DNA of 64,000 nt from DASYXZ01 sp035308965. Its GTDB lineage: Bacteria; Acidobacteriota; Terriglobia; UBA7540. The notes under the pieces were generated by a model that had not been told where the DNA came from, ran no database searches, and worked only from the letters and a program-made list of their open reading frames with translations. The stretch covers positions 1 to 64,000 of the forward strand of contig DATGFN010000064.1 in the NCBI GenBank assembly GCA_035308965.1, given 5' to 3'. Each line of letters opens with the position of its first letter. The first letter of the stretch is position 1. Made by a program: the position numbers and the translations under genes. Below are positions 8,377 through 16,740 of this stretch, piece after piece.

Positions 8377-8420
8377 AAAAGGCCACTGCACACTTTTTGT
8401 GCCGTGGCCTTTTCCTTTTT
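8377..8420 (+). terminator. Intrinsic terminator
   Basis: AAAAGGCCACTGCACA pairs with TGTGCCGTGGCCTTTT (one mismatch) and is followed by CCTTTTT. It lies six bases after the stop codon of the gene ending at 8371. Confidence 0.88.
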
Positions 8421-8529
8421 AAACCTTCCTGATCCTCATTCAATGTCAATAAAATGAGAATTGTAATTCGCACGCGGGGGCGGTGGTGTTATATGGAATT
8501 GAATTCATTTCACGGCCCGCCGCAGCGGG

Positions 8530-8617
8530 TCATTCCCGCGAAAGCGGGAATCCAGTTCTTCGCCGGGGCAGGCCTAATAATTTAGGGGAATGGATTCCCA
8601 CTTTCGCGGGAATGACG
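8530..8617. repeat. Inverted repeat with CATTCCCGCGAAAGCGGGAATCC ends
   Basis: Two hairpin-forming ends, TCATTCCCGCGAAAGCGGGA and its reverse complement with small changes, flank a 40-base centre. A second copy lies at 53790-53885. This REP-like sequence is widespread in environmental bacterial genomes. Confidence 0.8.
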
Positions 8618-8673
8618 CCGCATCGGAGCGCCGGCATCTGGCAAATGTCACCGCTTCCCATGTTGGACTCAGG

Positions 8674-8702
8674 TTGACTGCGGCCGCGGCCCGACGTATA
8701 AC
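8674..8702 (+). promoter_or_regulatory. Strong promoter of the 58-residue membrane protein
   Basis: TTGACT (8674-8679) and TATAAC (8697-8702) with a 17-base spacer, a near-ideal sigma-70 arrangement. Predicted transcription start is near 8709, about 26 bases before the GTG start at 8735. Confidence 0.7.
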
Positions 8703-8734
8703 CTCCGGTTATTGCGGAAAACGGGAGAAACTTC

Positions 8735-8911
8735 GTGTTCGCGGAACTGGGCCTTTTGGCATCCATTCTTCTTACTTTGGCAGGAATCGGTGTGAGGTTC
8801 CTCACCCGGAACGGGAGCCTGAAGACCGTCGCGGGAACCCTTATTGTTGTGGGCGTGCTTTCATTGGCTGTGCAACTTTGGATCTACTATCGCCGGTGGC
8901 ACAATTACTGA
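8735..8911 (+). CDS. 58-residue protein with two membrane helices
   Basis: Translation from GTG at 8735 gives a 58-residue protein: helix 1 is about residues 4-20 (ELGLLASILLTLAGIGV), a basic turn RFLTRNGSLK, helix 2 about residues 31-50, and the end YYRRWHNY. GGGAG lies seven bases upstream of the start and a near-consensus promoter lies further upstream, which makes it a credible gene although very short. No family is recognised. It converges on the PilZ gene, 25 bases away. Confidence 0.65.
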   Translation: MFAELGLLASILLTLAGIGVRFLTRNGSLKTVAGTLIVVGVLSLAVQLWIYYRRWHNY

Positions 8912-8936
8912 CAGGGTAGGGACACGCCCCGCGCGG

Positions 8937-9761
8937 CTAATGTTCGGACTTCAAATCCGCGGCAGGCGGGAGAGGAACCTGAAGGCCAGGAGTGAGAATC
9001 GCAGTCAGCATGCCGGGAATTTGGGCTCGCAACGATTGTTCCGTGGAGGCGATGGCTTGAGCGCATTGGAGGTCAAGCTCGTCGTGCAAATCTTCGTGCA
9101 TTTTCCTGATGGCCGATTCCACCTGGGCCAAGCCGGCGCTGGAGGCCTCGTTCAGGGTCGATAAAGACGCACCCATCGCCGCCTCCAGCCGCTGCTGGAA
9201 ATCGTCGAAGGCCACGTCCAACATACCTTCCACCAGGCCGCGCAATCTCTCCGCTGCAGCGTCAACAATCTGAGTTGCCTGCTGCTCCAGCGCGGCCGCC
9301 TGGGCGGCATTGATTTCCGACGCTGCCAGGGGCGTCCCCTTGGCAGGCTGAGCCGAGTCCGCGGCTGGCGCCTCTCCGTCCGCGCTTTCGAAGATGGCCC
9401 AATCCTCGGGCGGATTCTCGATCCCCCAGATATTACCCGGCTTTTCCAATTGGACGGAAACGTAACGAAGGTCCGTGCCCGGCACAGACTCATTGGTTCG
9501 CACGGTGATTGCTCTCGCGACGCTCCCTGTCCGCGGGCTCTCGATGGTCACATGCATGCCCACCAGCAAATCGCGGTGCGTTTGGATGCGGGCGCCATGC
9601 AGATTCACGGTCTCAGTGTTTGCTTCATCGCGGAACGGGCGCGCCGAAGCATCCCTCCCGCTGATAATGACCGGGATGGCCACTTCTATGCGCGTGCTTC
9701 GGCGAAGGTTGGGAACTGCTTTGCGACCCAGGCCGGATTGGGCAAATGGATGAGACGCCAT
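8937..9761 (-). CDS. PilZ-domain protein with helical C terminus
   Basis: A 274-residue soluble protein. Residues of about 18-115 fit a PilZ domain: RRSTRIEV at the start, NLHGARIQT in the place of the (D/N)xSxxG motif, and a VSVQLE strand. PilZ domains often bind cyclic-di-GMP; here the second motif is degenerate (NLHGA), so nucleotide binding is uncertain. Residues 150-250 are Ala/Gln/Glu-rich and probably a long helical or coiled-coil region. Start at ATG 9761; an alternative is not excluded. Confidence 0.7.
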   Translation of the reverse strand: MASHPFAQSGLGRKAVPNLRRSTRIEVAIPVIISGRDASARPFRDEANTETVNLHGARIQTHRDLLVGMHVTIESPRTGSVARAITVRTNESVPGTDLRYVSVQLEKPGNIWGIENPPEDWAIFESADGEAPAADSAQPAKGTPLAASEINAAQAAALEQQATQIVDAAAERLRGLVEGMLDVAFDDFQQRLEAAMGASLSTLNEASSAGLAQVESAIRKMHEDLHDELDLQCAQAIASTEQSLRAQIPGMLTAILTPGLQVPLPPAADLKSEH

Positions 9762-10061
9762 CGTAGGGATCCTTGCTTTCGGCAGGTGGCAACAGAAGTG
9801 GCGCTGGCGGACGCCAGCATGAATTGCGCCGTGCCACCAACCTGATTCGCATCCTAAAGGGGTCTTAATGGAAAGTCAACTGATTTATCAAAGAGGTTAT
9901 AGCGGCAAAATTCAGACTGACACGACTCAATATCCAAGCCAATCCATAAATTAGGCTGATTACGCAGATTAAGCAGAGCCTTGACCCTTCCCCAGCCTTC
10001 AGTCTCCAGTCCCTAGTCCCTGTTCTTCAAATCTGCGTATATCTGCGAAGTCTGTGGATGC
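9762..10061. other. Intergenic region without gene
   Basis: No coding region is seen. Around 9978-10030 the words CAGTCTCCAGTCCCTAGTCC and CTGTTCTTC occur; the phrase CTAGTCCCTGTTCTTC is also present at about 2383-2399, showing that it is dispersed repeat material. Confidence 0.6.
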
Positions 10062-10946
10062 TTACGGCGCGAGATCGTAAACGCGGACGTAATCCACTTG
10101 CATGGTTTGGGGGAAAGTCGTGGTGGCATCGGGATTGTGCGGCCAGCCGCCACCAACCGCAACATTCAGGATGATAAAGAACGGGTGATCATAAACCCAG
10201 CGGGCGCCGGGCGGAAGGCTGGTGGGAAGGACGGTGGCGTAGAGGTTGCCGTCCACGAAGAATTGAATCTTGTGAGGCTGCCATTCCACAGCGTAAATAT
10301 GGAAATCGTCGGCAAAGCGCCCGCCGCCGGGCAACTCATATGCCGCGCTGATTCCTTTGCCGCCCGAATAGCCCGGGCCGTGGATCGTGCCGTGAACCGT
10401 GGAGGGTTCGCGGCCGATGTTTTCCATGATGTCGATTTCGCCGCACCGGGGCCAGCCGGCTTGGGCACTGTCGTCGCCCAACATCCAGAATGCCGGCCAC
10501 AATCCCTGCCCGTAGGGGATCTTGATGCGCGCTTCAATGCGGCCGTAGGTCTGCGAAAAAAGGCCCTGAGTTTTCAAGCGGGCGGAAGTGTAGTCGCGCG
10601 CGACGCCATCTTTCCCGGTGTACGGTTCCTTGCGCGCTTGAATAACCAACATTCCATCCTGAATGTAAACGTTTTGCGGTCGGTCGGTGTAGGTTTCAAG
10701 CTCCTGGTTTCCCCAGCCTTTGCCTCCCAGGTCATATGTCCATTTGTGCGGATCGGGAGCGGAGCCGTCAGGTGAATTGAACTCGTCGCTCCAAATTAGC
10801 TTTGGTTGCCGGGGGGCGCCGGCGCCCGACGTGGACTGCGCGACGGCGAAATGCCCATTCGCAAGCAGAAGGCCTGCCAGGGCGACGGCCAATATCCCGA
10901 AATTTTCCCGCCTGGCGCGCACCGAACCCTCATGGCATTTTGACAT
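10062..10946 (-). CDS. Secreted GH16 beta-glucanase
   Basis: A 294-residue protein with an N-terminal signal peptide (hydrophobic 15-35, AVAQ at the likely cleavage site) and a single glycoside hydrolase family 16 domain. The catalytic motif GEIDIMENIG is at residues 169-178 with E170 nucleophile, D172 and E175 acid/base. DEFN near residue 55 and WPAFWML are also typical. It should hydrolyse beta-1,3 or mixed-link glucans outside the cytoplasm, though GH16 also covers other galactans. The ATG at 10946 overlaps the end of the STAS gene by 17 bases, so the two may be translationally coupled; an upstream TTG at 10967 is possible. Confidence 0.88.
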   Translation of the reverse strand: MSKCHEGSVRARRENFGILAVALAGLLLANGHFAVAQSTSGAGAPRQPKLIWSDEFNSPDGSAPDPHKWTYDLGGKGWGNQELETYTDRPQNVYIQDGMLVIQARKEPYTGKDGVARDYTSARLKTQGLFSQTYGRIEARIKIPYGQGLWPAFWMLGDDSAQAGWPRCGEIDIMENIGREPSTVHGTIHGPGYSGGKGISAAYELPGGGRFADDFHIYAVEWQPHKIQFFVDGNLYATVLPTSLPPGARWVYDHPFFIILNVAVGGGWPHNPDATTTFPQTMQVDYVRVYDLAP

Positions 10947-11289
10947 TGTATTCACTACAGGCGGCAAACACGGACAGCAAGTGAGTGATGCCCAGTAATT
11001 CCTTTACCCGCTTGTTCAGGTTGATCATGGAGAGGCCGCAGCCCGCCCGCTTCGCGCTGATGTAAACGCTTACCACCGCGCCCAGGCCGGCGCTATCCAT
11101 GTAGGCGAGATGGGTGAGGTCGAGGATGAGCTGCTTGGTTTGGGGAATCAACGCCTTGATGTCGCGCTTGAAATCGGCGGCAACGTCAAAGGTCAAATGG
11201 CCGACGCATTTCACCAGGATCGCGTCTTCGGTCGAAGTGGTTTGAAGTTGCAATACGGTCGGAGCAGCGGACGCCGGAAGCGTGGACAT
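10930..11289 (-). CDS. STAS-domain anti-anti-sigma factor
   Basis: A 119-residue protein of the SpoIIAA/RsbV type: LILDLTHLAYMDSAGLGAVVSVY contains the phosphorylatable serine context (D-S-A-G-L-G). Such proteins relieve anti-sigma factors in partner-switching pathways. The ATG at 11289 is preceded by AAGGAGTC. No partner anti-sigma kinase or sigma gene is in the neighbourhood, so the target is unknown. The upstream 11290-11547 holds a GC-rich inverted repeat (TAGCGGC...GCCGCTA) but no gene. Confidence 0.86.
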   Translation of the reverse strand: MSTLPASAAPTVLQLQTTSTEDAILVKCVGHLTFDVAADFKRDIKALIPQTKQLILDLTHLAYMDSAGLGAVVSVYISAKRAGCGLSMINLNKRVKELLGITHLLSVFAACSEYNVKMP

Positions 11290-11547
11290 GAAGACTCCTT
11301 TTGCAAATGCGTTTGGGCGCGGATTCAGCCGTTGCCCACCATCATAAACGCAACCAGGCAGGTTGCTACAGGAAAATCTTGTCCGCCGGTTGGTTTGTTG
11401 TAGCGGCGGTGCCGCGCCTGCGGGACCGCCGGAATCTATTCGGAACAAAAGCCGGCGATCCCCGCCGAGGCGGGGTAAACTCCGATCGCCGCTACAGAAA
11501 CAATCAAATCGAACCACTACCAAGAATCTTGTCCGGCGAACAAGCGC

Positions 11548-12690
11548 TCAGGCTTCGAGCTCGCCTTCCTGGGTGACAATGTGCACGTCCACCGAGGGCG
11601 CGTCGCGCAGGAAGCGGTGAACGGCGGAGAGATAAAGATATCGGCGCCACCCGGCCGAGGTGGAATGGCCGAAGACGACCTGGGTAATACGTTTCTCCTT
11701 GACGAAGTCGATCACGCCATCCGCCACGCTCTTGCCCTTCAAGCGCTCCACCCGGGCTTCGAGACCTTCGGCAAAACGAATGTTGGCCTCCAGGTTTTTT
11801 TGTTTATGCTCGTCGTCCCTGTCTTCGCCGGTGTCCACGTGGACGGCATAGAGCTCGCCATCAATGGCGCGCGCAATGCGGGCGGCGCGGGCAATCAGAT
11901 ACTGCGAGCTGGGATCGGAGCTGATGCCCACGGCGATACGCTCGCGCACACCCCAATTGCGGGTGATGTTTTTGGTCTCGAGATAGGACTCGAGGCTCAT
12001 GTCCACCGACTCCGCCACGCGGCGCAGGGCCAGCTCGCGCAGGGCAATCAGATTGCCGCCGCGAAAGAAATTGCCCAGCGCGCGCTCCGCCCGGTCGACG
12101 GGATAAATGTCGCCGCGCTTCATTCGATTGCGCAAGGCCTCGGGAGTGAGGTCGATCATCACCACTTCGCCGGCTTTCTTCAGCAGCCAGTCGGGCACGG
12201 TCTCGCGCACCGGAACGCCGGTGATGGACTGCACCTGGGGCGCCAGGCTGTCCACGTGTTGAATGTTGAGCGTGGAGAGCACATCGATTTTGGCGGCGAG
12301 AATGTCCATCACGTCCTCATAGCGCTTGCGGTGGCGGCTGCCCTCAATGTTGGTGTGCGCAAGCTCGTCCACCACCGCTACCTGGGGATGGCGGGCGATG
12401 ATGGCGTCCACGTCCATCTCCTCGAACAGAATGCCTTTGTATTCGAGTTTGCGTTTGGGGACGGCGGTCAACTGGGCGGCGAGTTCTTTGATGGGCTTGC
12501 GCGTGTGGGTTTCCACCACCCCAATCATCACGTCTTCGCCGCGCGCGTGGCGGCGGATGGCCTCGCTCAGCATGGTGTACGTCTTGCCCACGCCGGGGGC
12601 GTAGCCCAGGAACAATTTGAGCGTGCCCTCTTTTTTTTCCGGAGGGTCGGCTTTTTCAAGCCATTGCTCGGGACTTTTTCGAATCTCCAA
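11548..12690 (-). CDS. kdpD: KdpD N-terminal sensor half (KdpD + Usp domains)
   Basis: A 380-residue protein equal to the cytoplasmic N-terminal part of KdpD, without transmembrane or kinase domains. Residues 22-230 are the KdpD domain with Walker A GYAPGVGKT (29-37) and the VDELAHTN Walker-B-like segment; residues 250-372 are a universal-stress-protein domain (AVGISSDPSSQYLIARAARIA, VVFGHS). In Escherichia coli this region modulates the KdpD kinase. Here the kinase half is a separate, divergently oriented gene at 13524. Start is TTG at 12690 with GGAG ten bases upstream. Confidence 0.9.
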   Translation of the reverse strand: MEIRKSPEQWLEKADPPEKKEGTLKLFLGYAPGVGKTYTMLSEAIRRHARGEDVMIGVVETHTRKPIKELAAQLTAVPKRKLEYKGILFEEMDVDAIIARHPQVAVVDELAHTNIEGSRHRKRYEDVMDILAAKIDVLSTLNIQHVDSLAPQVQSITGVPVRETVPDWLLKKAGEVVMIDLTPEALRNRMKRGDIYPVDRAERALGNFFRGGNLIALRELALRRVAESVDMSLESYLETKNITRNWGVRERIAVGISSDPSSQYLIARAARIARAIDGELYAVHVDTGEDRDDEHKQKNLEANIRFAEGLEARVERLKGKSVADGVIDFVKEKRITQVVFGHSTSAGWRRYLYLSAVHRFLRDAPSVDVHIVTQEGELEA

Positions 12691-12792
12691 GGGTTTGATT
12701 CTCCGATTTGGGCCCTTTATCGTCCGGCCAATGGTCCGCTGAGTTTGTAAAGGGCCGAACGGTTCTCCGGCAACATTGGCCCAGCAACGCGC

Positions 12793-13419
12793 CTACTCTT
12801 CAGTGAACCGATAACTCCCGTGGCTGTCGTAGTCGATCCCATGCTTTTTTTTTAGTTCTTGAATGTGACTCAGGGTTGTTTTCGTATGCGGCCCGACGCC
12901 TTCGTTGGTGTGCAGGAGCATCTCCTCCAGGCAACTGCTCACACTCATGCGCTTATGTTTGGCCAGATCCAGTAGCAGCGCGGCAAGACGCTTTTCCAGC
13001 CGCACCGCCACCTCCACCCTCTCGATTTTGATCGGCGGACCGGCGTTGAACTTGTTATGGCCAAAGGTTAGATAGTACCCATACAGGTCCCGTATGGTGT
13101 AATCGCGGATCCCGTAAGGCCGGTCGTCAATCGGTTCCGAGATTTCGACCTGGTTGGCGCGATGGAACTCGTAGAGTTGGTCTGCATCGCCAACGAAGAA
13201 ATACACGATGCAGCCCTTCGGGTCGGCTGTGCCCGTGCGTAGGAACATCTGCACGTTGCCGAGGTTCACACCCGCGAAGCTCGGTGGATCTCCCCAAGTG
13301 AACCCCAGTTTGAAGCCGAGTTTATTCGTATAAAAGTCGATGGCGGCAGCAAGGTCGGCGACTGCGAGTCCGGCGTGAGCTTGTTCGCACTCGACGAAAG
13401 GGACGGCAGGGGGACTCAT
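12793..13419 (-). CDS. VOC (glyoxalase/bleomycin resistance) family protein
   Basis: A 208-residue protein. Residues of about 12-122 form a VOC beta-alpha-beta-beta-beta module (HAGLAVADLAAAIDFYTNKLGF; YGIRDYTIRDLYGYYLTFG). The last 80 residues are an added region (RLEKRLAALLLDLAKHKRMSVSSCLEEML) that resembles a short ribbon-helix-helix-like or helical domain. The substrate is not predictable. GGAGATAACC before ATG 13419 decides the start over the ATG four codons earlier. It lies between the two KdpD halves, on the strand of the N-terminal half. Confidence 0.78.
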   Translation of the reverse strand: MSPPAVPFVECEQAHAGLAVADLAAAIDFYTNKLGFKLGFTWGDPPSFAGVNLGNVQMFLRTGTADPKGCIVYFFVGDADQLYEFHRANQVEISEPIDDRPYGIRDYTIRDLYGYYLTFGHNKFNAGPPIKIERVEVAVRLEKRLAALLLDLAKHKRMSVSSCLEEMLLHTNEGVGPHTKTTLSHIQELKKKHGIDYDSHGSYRFTEE

Positions 13420-13484
13420 GGTTATCTCCATATTTCCGGGTCGCGCGGGCAGGACAAAACGGACAGTGGATGCCCGCTCTTCAG

Positions 13485-13516
13485 TTGACCCGTTTGATTT
13501 TTCCTTACACTATAAT
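13485..13516 (+). promoter_or_regulatory. Promoter of the split KdpD kinase gene
   Basis: A perfect TATAAT at 13511-13516 is followed eight bases later by the GTG start codon at 13524, so the transcript would be leaderless or nearly so. The best -35 candidate is TTGACC at 13485-13490, but the spacer of 20 bases is long. Confidence 0.5.
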
Positions 13517-13523
13517 AGCACCG

Positions 13524-14990
13524 GTGAAAAAAATCTGGCGTGAACATGGATTGGGATTCGGGGCGGGCACGGGCATCGTGGCCGCCATCGTGCTCATTTA
13601 TGCCAAACTGATTCACGTCAACCCCACCACGGTCGCTCTAACTTTACTGCTGGGCATCCTTTATGTTTCCGCCACATGGGGGCTGACGGTTTCCATCTAC
13701 ATGTCGGCCTTGGCGGCGCTGGCTTTCAACTATTACTTTCTGCCGCCCTATGGAACTTTGACTATCGCCGACCCGCAGAACTGGGTCGCGCTTTCCGCTT
13801 TCCTGGTGACCGCCATCACGGCCAGCCGCCTGGCCGGGCAGGCGCGCGAGGAAGCGCGGGATGCCCACCGGCGGCGGCGCGAGGTAGAGAGGCTTTTGGC
13901 GTTCACCCAGCAATTGCTGGTGTCGGGCAACATGGGCGAGCTCCTGAATTCCATCCCGCGGCGTTTGGTGGAATCGTTTGAGCTCCAGGACGCGGCTTTA
14001 TACCTGGCCGCCACTAATGACGTTTATCGATTCGGAGCCGACGTGCGTAATCTGGACAAAGACCGCCTGAAGGCGGTGATGGCGCGCGGGGAACCGTTTG
14101 TGGAGGCGGAGAAGAATTTGTCATTTATGCCGGTGCGATTGGGCGTGCGGCCGGTGGGCAGCCTGGGCATCTCCGGGACCATGCTTTCGCGCCAAACGCT
14201 GGAGGCGGTGGGGACGCTCATCGCCATCGCCGTAGCCCGGTTTAGCGCCCTCGAAGCGCTGGGCAAGGCCGAAGCCGCGCGCGAGGAAGACCGACTGAGG
14301 ACGGCGCTGCTCGACTCCGTCACTCACGAATTGCGAACGCCGCTCACCGGCATCAAGGGCGCTGTCACCAGTTTGTTGACCCAGCCGGAGCTCACCGATG
14401 AGCACCGGCGCGAGCTGATGTCCGTCATCGACGAAGAGAGCAACCGGCTCAATCACCTGATCGAGGAAGCACTGGAAATGGCGCGCCTCGATGCGGGCGA
14501 CATTGAGCTGAAACGCGAACCAACACCCATCGCCGCCGTGATCGAATCGGCCCGGGATGCGATGAAGGGCGCTCTTGCCCAGCATCCCGTGGATGTGCGG
14601 CTGGCGACGAATTTGCCCAACGTCCCCCTGGATTTCGAGCGCATCAAAGAAGTCCTGGCGCATTTTCTGGAAAACGCGGCCAAGTATTCGCCGCCCGGAT
14701 CGCCTATTATCATCAGCAGCGAGGCGGCCAACACTAATCTGGTGACCAGCGTGGCCGACCGCGGGCCGGGGATCGAGGCGATCGAGCAAACCTTGATCTT
14801 CGACAAATTTTATCGCGGCAAGGACCAACGCTACAGCGTGCAGGGCACGGGAATGGGACTGGCCATTTGCAAGGCCATCGTGGAAGCGCACGGCGGGAAG
14901 ATCGGAGTGACGAGCCAGGTGGGCAGCGGGTCGGTGTTCCAATTCAGCCTGCCCCTTGCTCCTCACGCGTCGGAGGCGAACCGCGCATGA
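13524..14990 (+). CDS. kdpD: KdpD C-terminal half: membrane histidine kinase
   Basis: A 488-residue sensor kinase. Residues of about 12-105 hold the KdpD DUF4118 membrane segments (GIVAAIVLIYAKLI, TWGLTVSIYMSALAALAFNY); residues 130-240 are GAF-like; the HisKA domain has H268 in SVTHELRTPLTG; the HATPase domain follows with NAAKYSPPGSP and GTGMGLAICKAIVEAHGG. Together with the protein at 11548-12690 it makes up a complete KdpD. The start is GTG at 13524, set by the TATAAT just upstream; the longer frame would begin inside the promoter. Its last four bases overlap the kdpE start (ATGA). Confidence 0.9.
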   Translation: MKKIWREHGLGFGAGTGIVAAIVLIYAKLIHVNPTTVALTLLLGILYVSATWGLTVSIYMSALAALAFNYYFLPPYGTLTIADPQNWVALSAFLVTAITASRLAGQAREEARDAHRRRREVERLLAFTQQLLVSGNMGELLNSIPRRLVESFELQDAALYLAATNDVYRFGADVRNLDKDRLKAVMARGEPFVEAEKNLSFMPVRLGVRPVGSLGISGTMLSRQTLEAVGTLIAIAVARFSALEALGKAEAAREEDRLRTALLDSVTHELRTPLTGIKGAVTSLLTQPELTDEHRRELMSVIDEESNRLNHLIEEALEMARLDAGDIELKREPTPIAAVIESARDAMKGALAQHPVDVRLATNLPNVPLDFERIKEVLAHFLENAAKYSPPGSPIIISSEAANTNLVTSVADRGPGIEAIEQTLIFDKFYRGKDQRYSVQGTGMGLAICKAIVEAHGGKIGVTSQVGSGSVFQFSLPLAPHASEANRA

Positions 14991-15694
14991 CAACTGCATC
15001 GGCAAAGATTCTGGTGGTGGACGATGAGCCGCAAATCCGCCGCGTCCTCAGGACGGCTCTCGTCGCCGGCGGCTACACTGTGAAGGAGGCGCGCAGCGGG
15101 GAAGAGGCGCTGGAGGATTTGCGCGAGGAGCGCCCCGACCTCGCCATTGTGGACATTAATCTGCCCGGCATGAGCGGCTTTGAAGTTTGCCGCGACATTC
15201 GCGAAACCTCGGACCTGCCCATCATCATGCTATCCGTTCGCAACAGCGAGAAGGACAAGGTCAAGGCGCTCGATGCGGGCGCGGACGATTATGTGGTGAA
15301 GCCTTTTGGCGCCCAGGAACTCCTGGCGCGCATTCGCGCCAACTTGCGCCGCCATGCCCAGGACGCGGACAACACGCCGCTATCGTTTGCCGCCAAGGGT
15401 CTTACCATTGATTTTGCCCGCCGCTCGGTCACCGCGCGCGGGCGCAACGTGAGGCTGACGCCCAAGGAATTTGACCTGCTCCACTACCTGGTGACCCACG
15501 CCAACAAGGCCGTACCCCATCGCGAGTTGTTGCAATCCGTTTGGGGGCCCGATTACGGTGAAGAGACGGAATACCTGCGCGTGTTCGTGAACCAGCTTCG
15601 CAAGAAGATTGAAGCCGATCCCGCCAAGCCGAAATTCCTGCTCACCGAACCCTGGGTGGGTTACCGGTTTGCCCTGCCGGAAAAAGCCCCGTAG
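14987..15694 (+). CDS. kdpE: KdpE response regulator
   Basis: A 235-residue OmpR-family regulator: receiver domain with DDEPQIRR, the phospho-acceptor Asp in LAIVDINLPG and Lys in YVVKPFG, and a C-terminal winged helix (LTPKEFDLLHYLV; EYLRVFVNQLRKKIE). The ending, with TEPWVGYRF, is characteristic of KdpE. It activates kdpFABC under potassium limitation. The ATG at 14987 overlaps the stop of the kinase gene, so the kinase and regulator are translationally coupled; the structural operon begins about 2 kb downstream. Confidence 0.95.
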   Translation: MTTASAKILVVDDEPQIRRVLRTALVAGGYTVKEARSGEEALEDLREERPDLAIVDINLPGMSGFEVCRDIRETSDLPIIMLSVRNSEKDKVKALDAGADDYVVKPFGAQELLARIRANLRRHAQDADNTPLSFAAKGLTIDFARRSVTARGRNVRLTPKEFDLLHYLVTHANKAVPHRELLQSVWGPDYGEETEYLRVFVNQLRKKIEADPAKPKFLLTEPWVGYRFALPEKAP

Positions 15695-15740
15695 CCAAGA
15701 TCGCTCGCTGCGGCGAGTCTGCAGCTTGTGGCCTAGTCCC

Positions 15741-15773
15741 GCAGCGTAGACCGCCGTATTTGCGGTCTGCGGC
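15741..15773. repeat. Palindrome of the TAGCGCAG/CTGCGGC family
   Basis: GCAGCGTAGACCGC and GCGGTCTGCGGC pair around CGTATTT. It lies 46 bases behind kdpE and could also slow transcription there, but it has no T-run. Confidence 0.6.
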
Positions 15774-15822
15774 TTGTTTCTATGTGATATTACATGATCC
15801 CATGCCAGGCAACAGACGGGTT

Positions 15823-15875
15823 GCGATCACCTGACAAACCGCTGACCGCAAGCACTGCGGTCAGAGCTACCGGCT
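15823..15875. repeat. Dispersed repeat left of the HEAT-like gene
   Basis: CCTGACAAACCGCTGACC followed by GCACTGCGGTCAGAGCTACCGG. A diverged copy in the same orientation occurs at 16687-16740, on the other side of the gene at 15921-16628. Confidence 0.55.
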
Positions 15876-15920
15876 TCCTCAAAGCCGACTTGCCGAATTG
15901 CTTCCGGACAGGTGGACGGA

Positions 15921-16628
15921 TTACACAGGTGGCTCTTCGATCCCTAACGCATGATTTGCCCATCGGCGAACCTGCTTGTGCGGATGATCGAGGTACTTTC
16001 GGATCGCTGCTTCATACTCTGCTGAGCCCTCGATCCTCAGTAGGGCTTCGCACGCGCAAAAGTATGCATGGTATGGGATAGGGCCGAAAACCACGTCTTG
16101 AGGGATGCCACTAACGCTCTCTGCCTCCACTCCCCCACGATATTTCTCGTAGAAGCGTTTGATCGCGGAGGTGGCCCGTCGATCTCTGGTTAGCCCCAGA
16201 GCCTGTATGTAATTCAGGGGCTCACCACCTTCGAAGTCTTCTAATCGCCCAAGTAGGAAACTCACAGCGCGGTCCCTATCGGCATCCTTGAGAAAAGCTT
16301 GGGCACAACTTTCCCACAGGCGGTCGTTCCCGTCCTGCATGATCACTTCCAGAATCTCCGTATCGTTTACAGTCCAATTCTTCTTGATCCAGAAGTTTGA
16401 GGCGAAATCGAGGCGCTCACCCTCGCCCATTTTTGGCCATCGGCTACGAAATTCGGACGCGCTGATCGCATACGTTTCGTCCAAAAAGAACTTTGATATG
16501 CAGGCGTACCCTTTCTCGCCAGACCGATACTCGTATGACCAGTCAGAATCTCTCACCAACTCTGGCTGTTGACCTTGCCCGAAGACTATTTCCAGGAATT
16601 CTCGCAACTTGGGCTCAAAACGGTTCAT
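15921..16628 (-). CDS. HEAT-repeat-like hypothetical protein
   Basis: A soluble 235-residue protein with helical repeats in its second half (DRAVSFLLGRLEDFEGGEPLNYIQALGLTRD; YEAAIRKYLDHPHKQVRRWANHALG), the pattern of PBS-lyase/HEAT-type repeats that mediate protein contacts. The N-terminal half contains many aromatic residues and is unassigned. It has no operon partner and is bracketed by two copies of a dispersed repeat, and its codon use looks less G+C-biased than kdp genes, so it may be an accessory gene. Function unknown. Confidence 0.65.
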   Translation of the reverse strand: MNRFEPKLREFLEIVFGQGQQPELVRDSDWSYEYRSGEKGYACISKFFLDETYAISASEFRSRWPKMGEGERLDFASNFWIKKNWTVNDTEILEVIMQDGNDRLWESCAQAFLKDADRDRAVSFLLGRLEDFEGGEPLNYIQALGLTRDRRATSAIKRFYEKYRGGVEAESVSGIPQDVVFGPIPYHAYFCACEALLRIEGSAEYEAAIRKYLDHPHKQVRRWANHALGIEEPPV

Positions 16629-16686
16629 ACCTGTACCAGCATCTTTCTCATACTACAAATTTCCATAGGAGATGATATCTGAGTTA

Positions 16687-16740
16687 TGGTCGCCTGACAA
16701 ACCGTTGATCCCGCCAGGCGGGACGGCCAGCGCTGCCGGT
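16687..16740. repeat. Dispersed repeat right of the HEAT-like gene
   Basis: GCCTGACAAACCGTTGATCC then GGCCAGCGCTGCCGG, a diverged direct copy of 15823-15875. It reaches the stop codon of the minus-strand gene at 16740. Confidence 0.5.

Noticed and set aside
11581..12750. 389-residue plus-strand frame opposite the KdpD N-terminal half
   Set aside because: Shadow of a gene with full KdpD and Usp motifs on the other strand.
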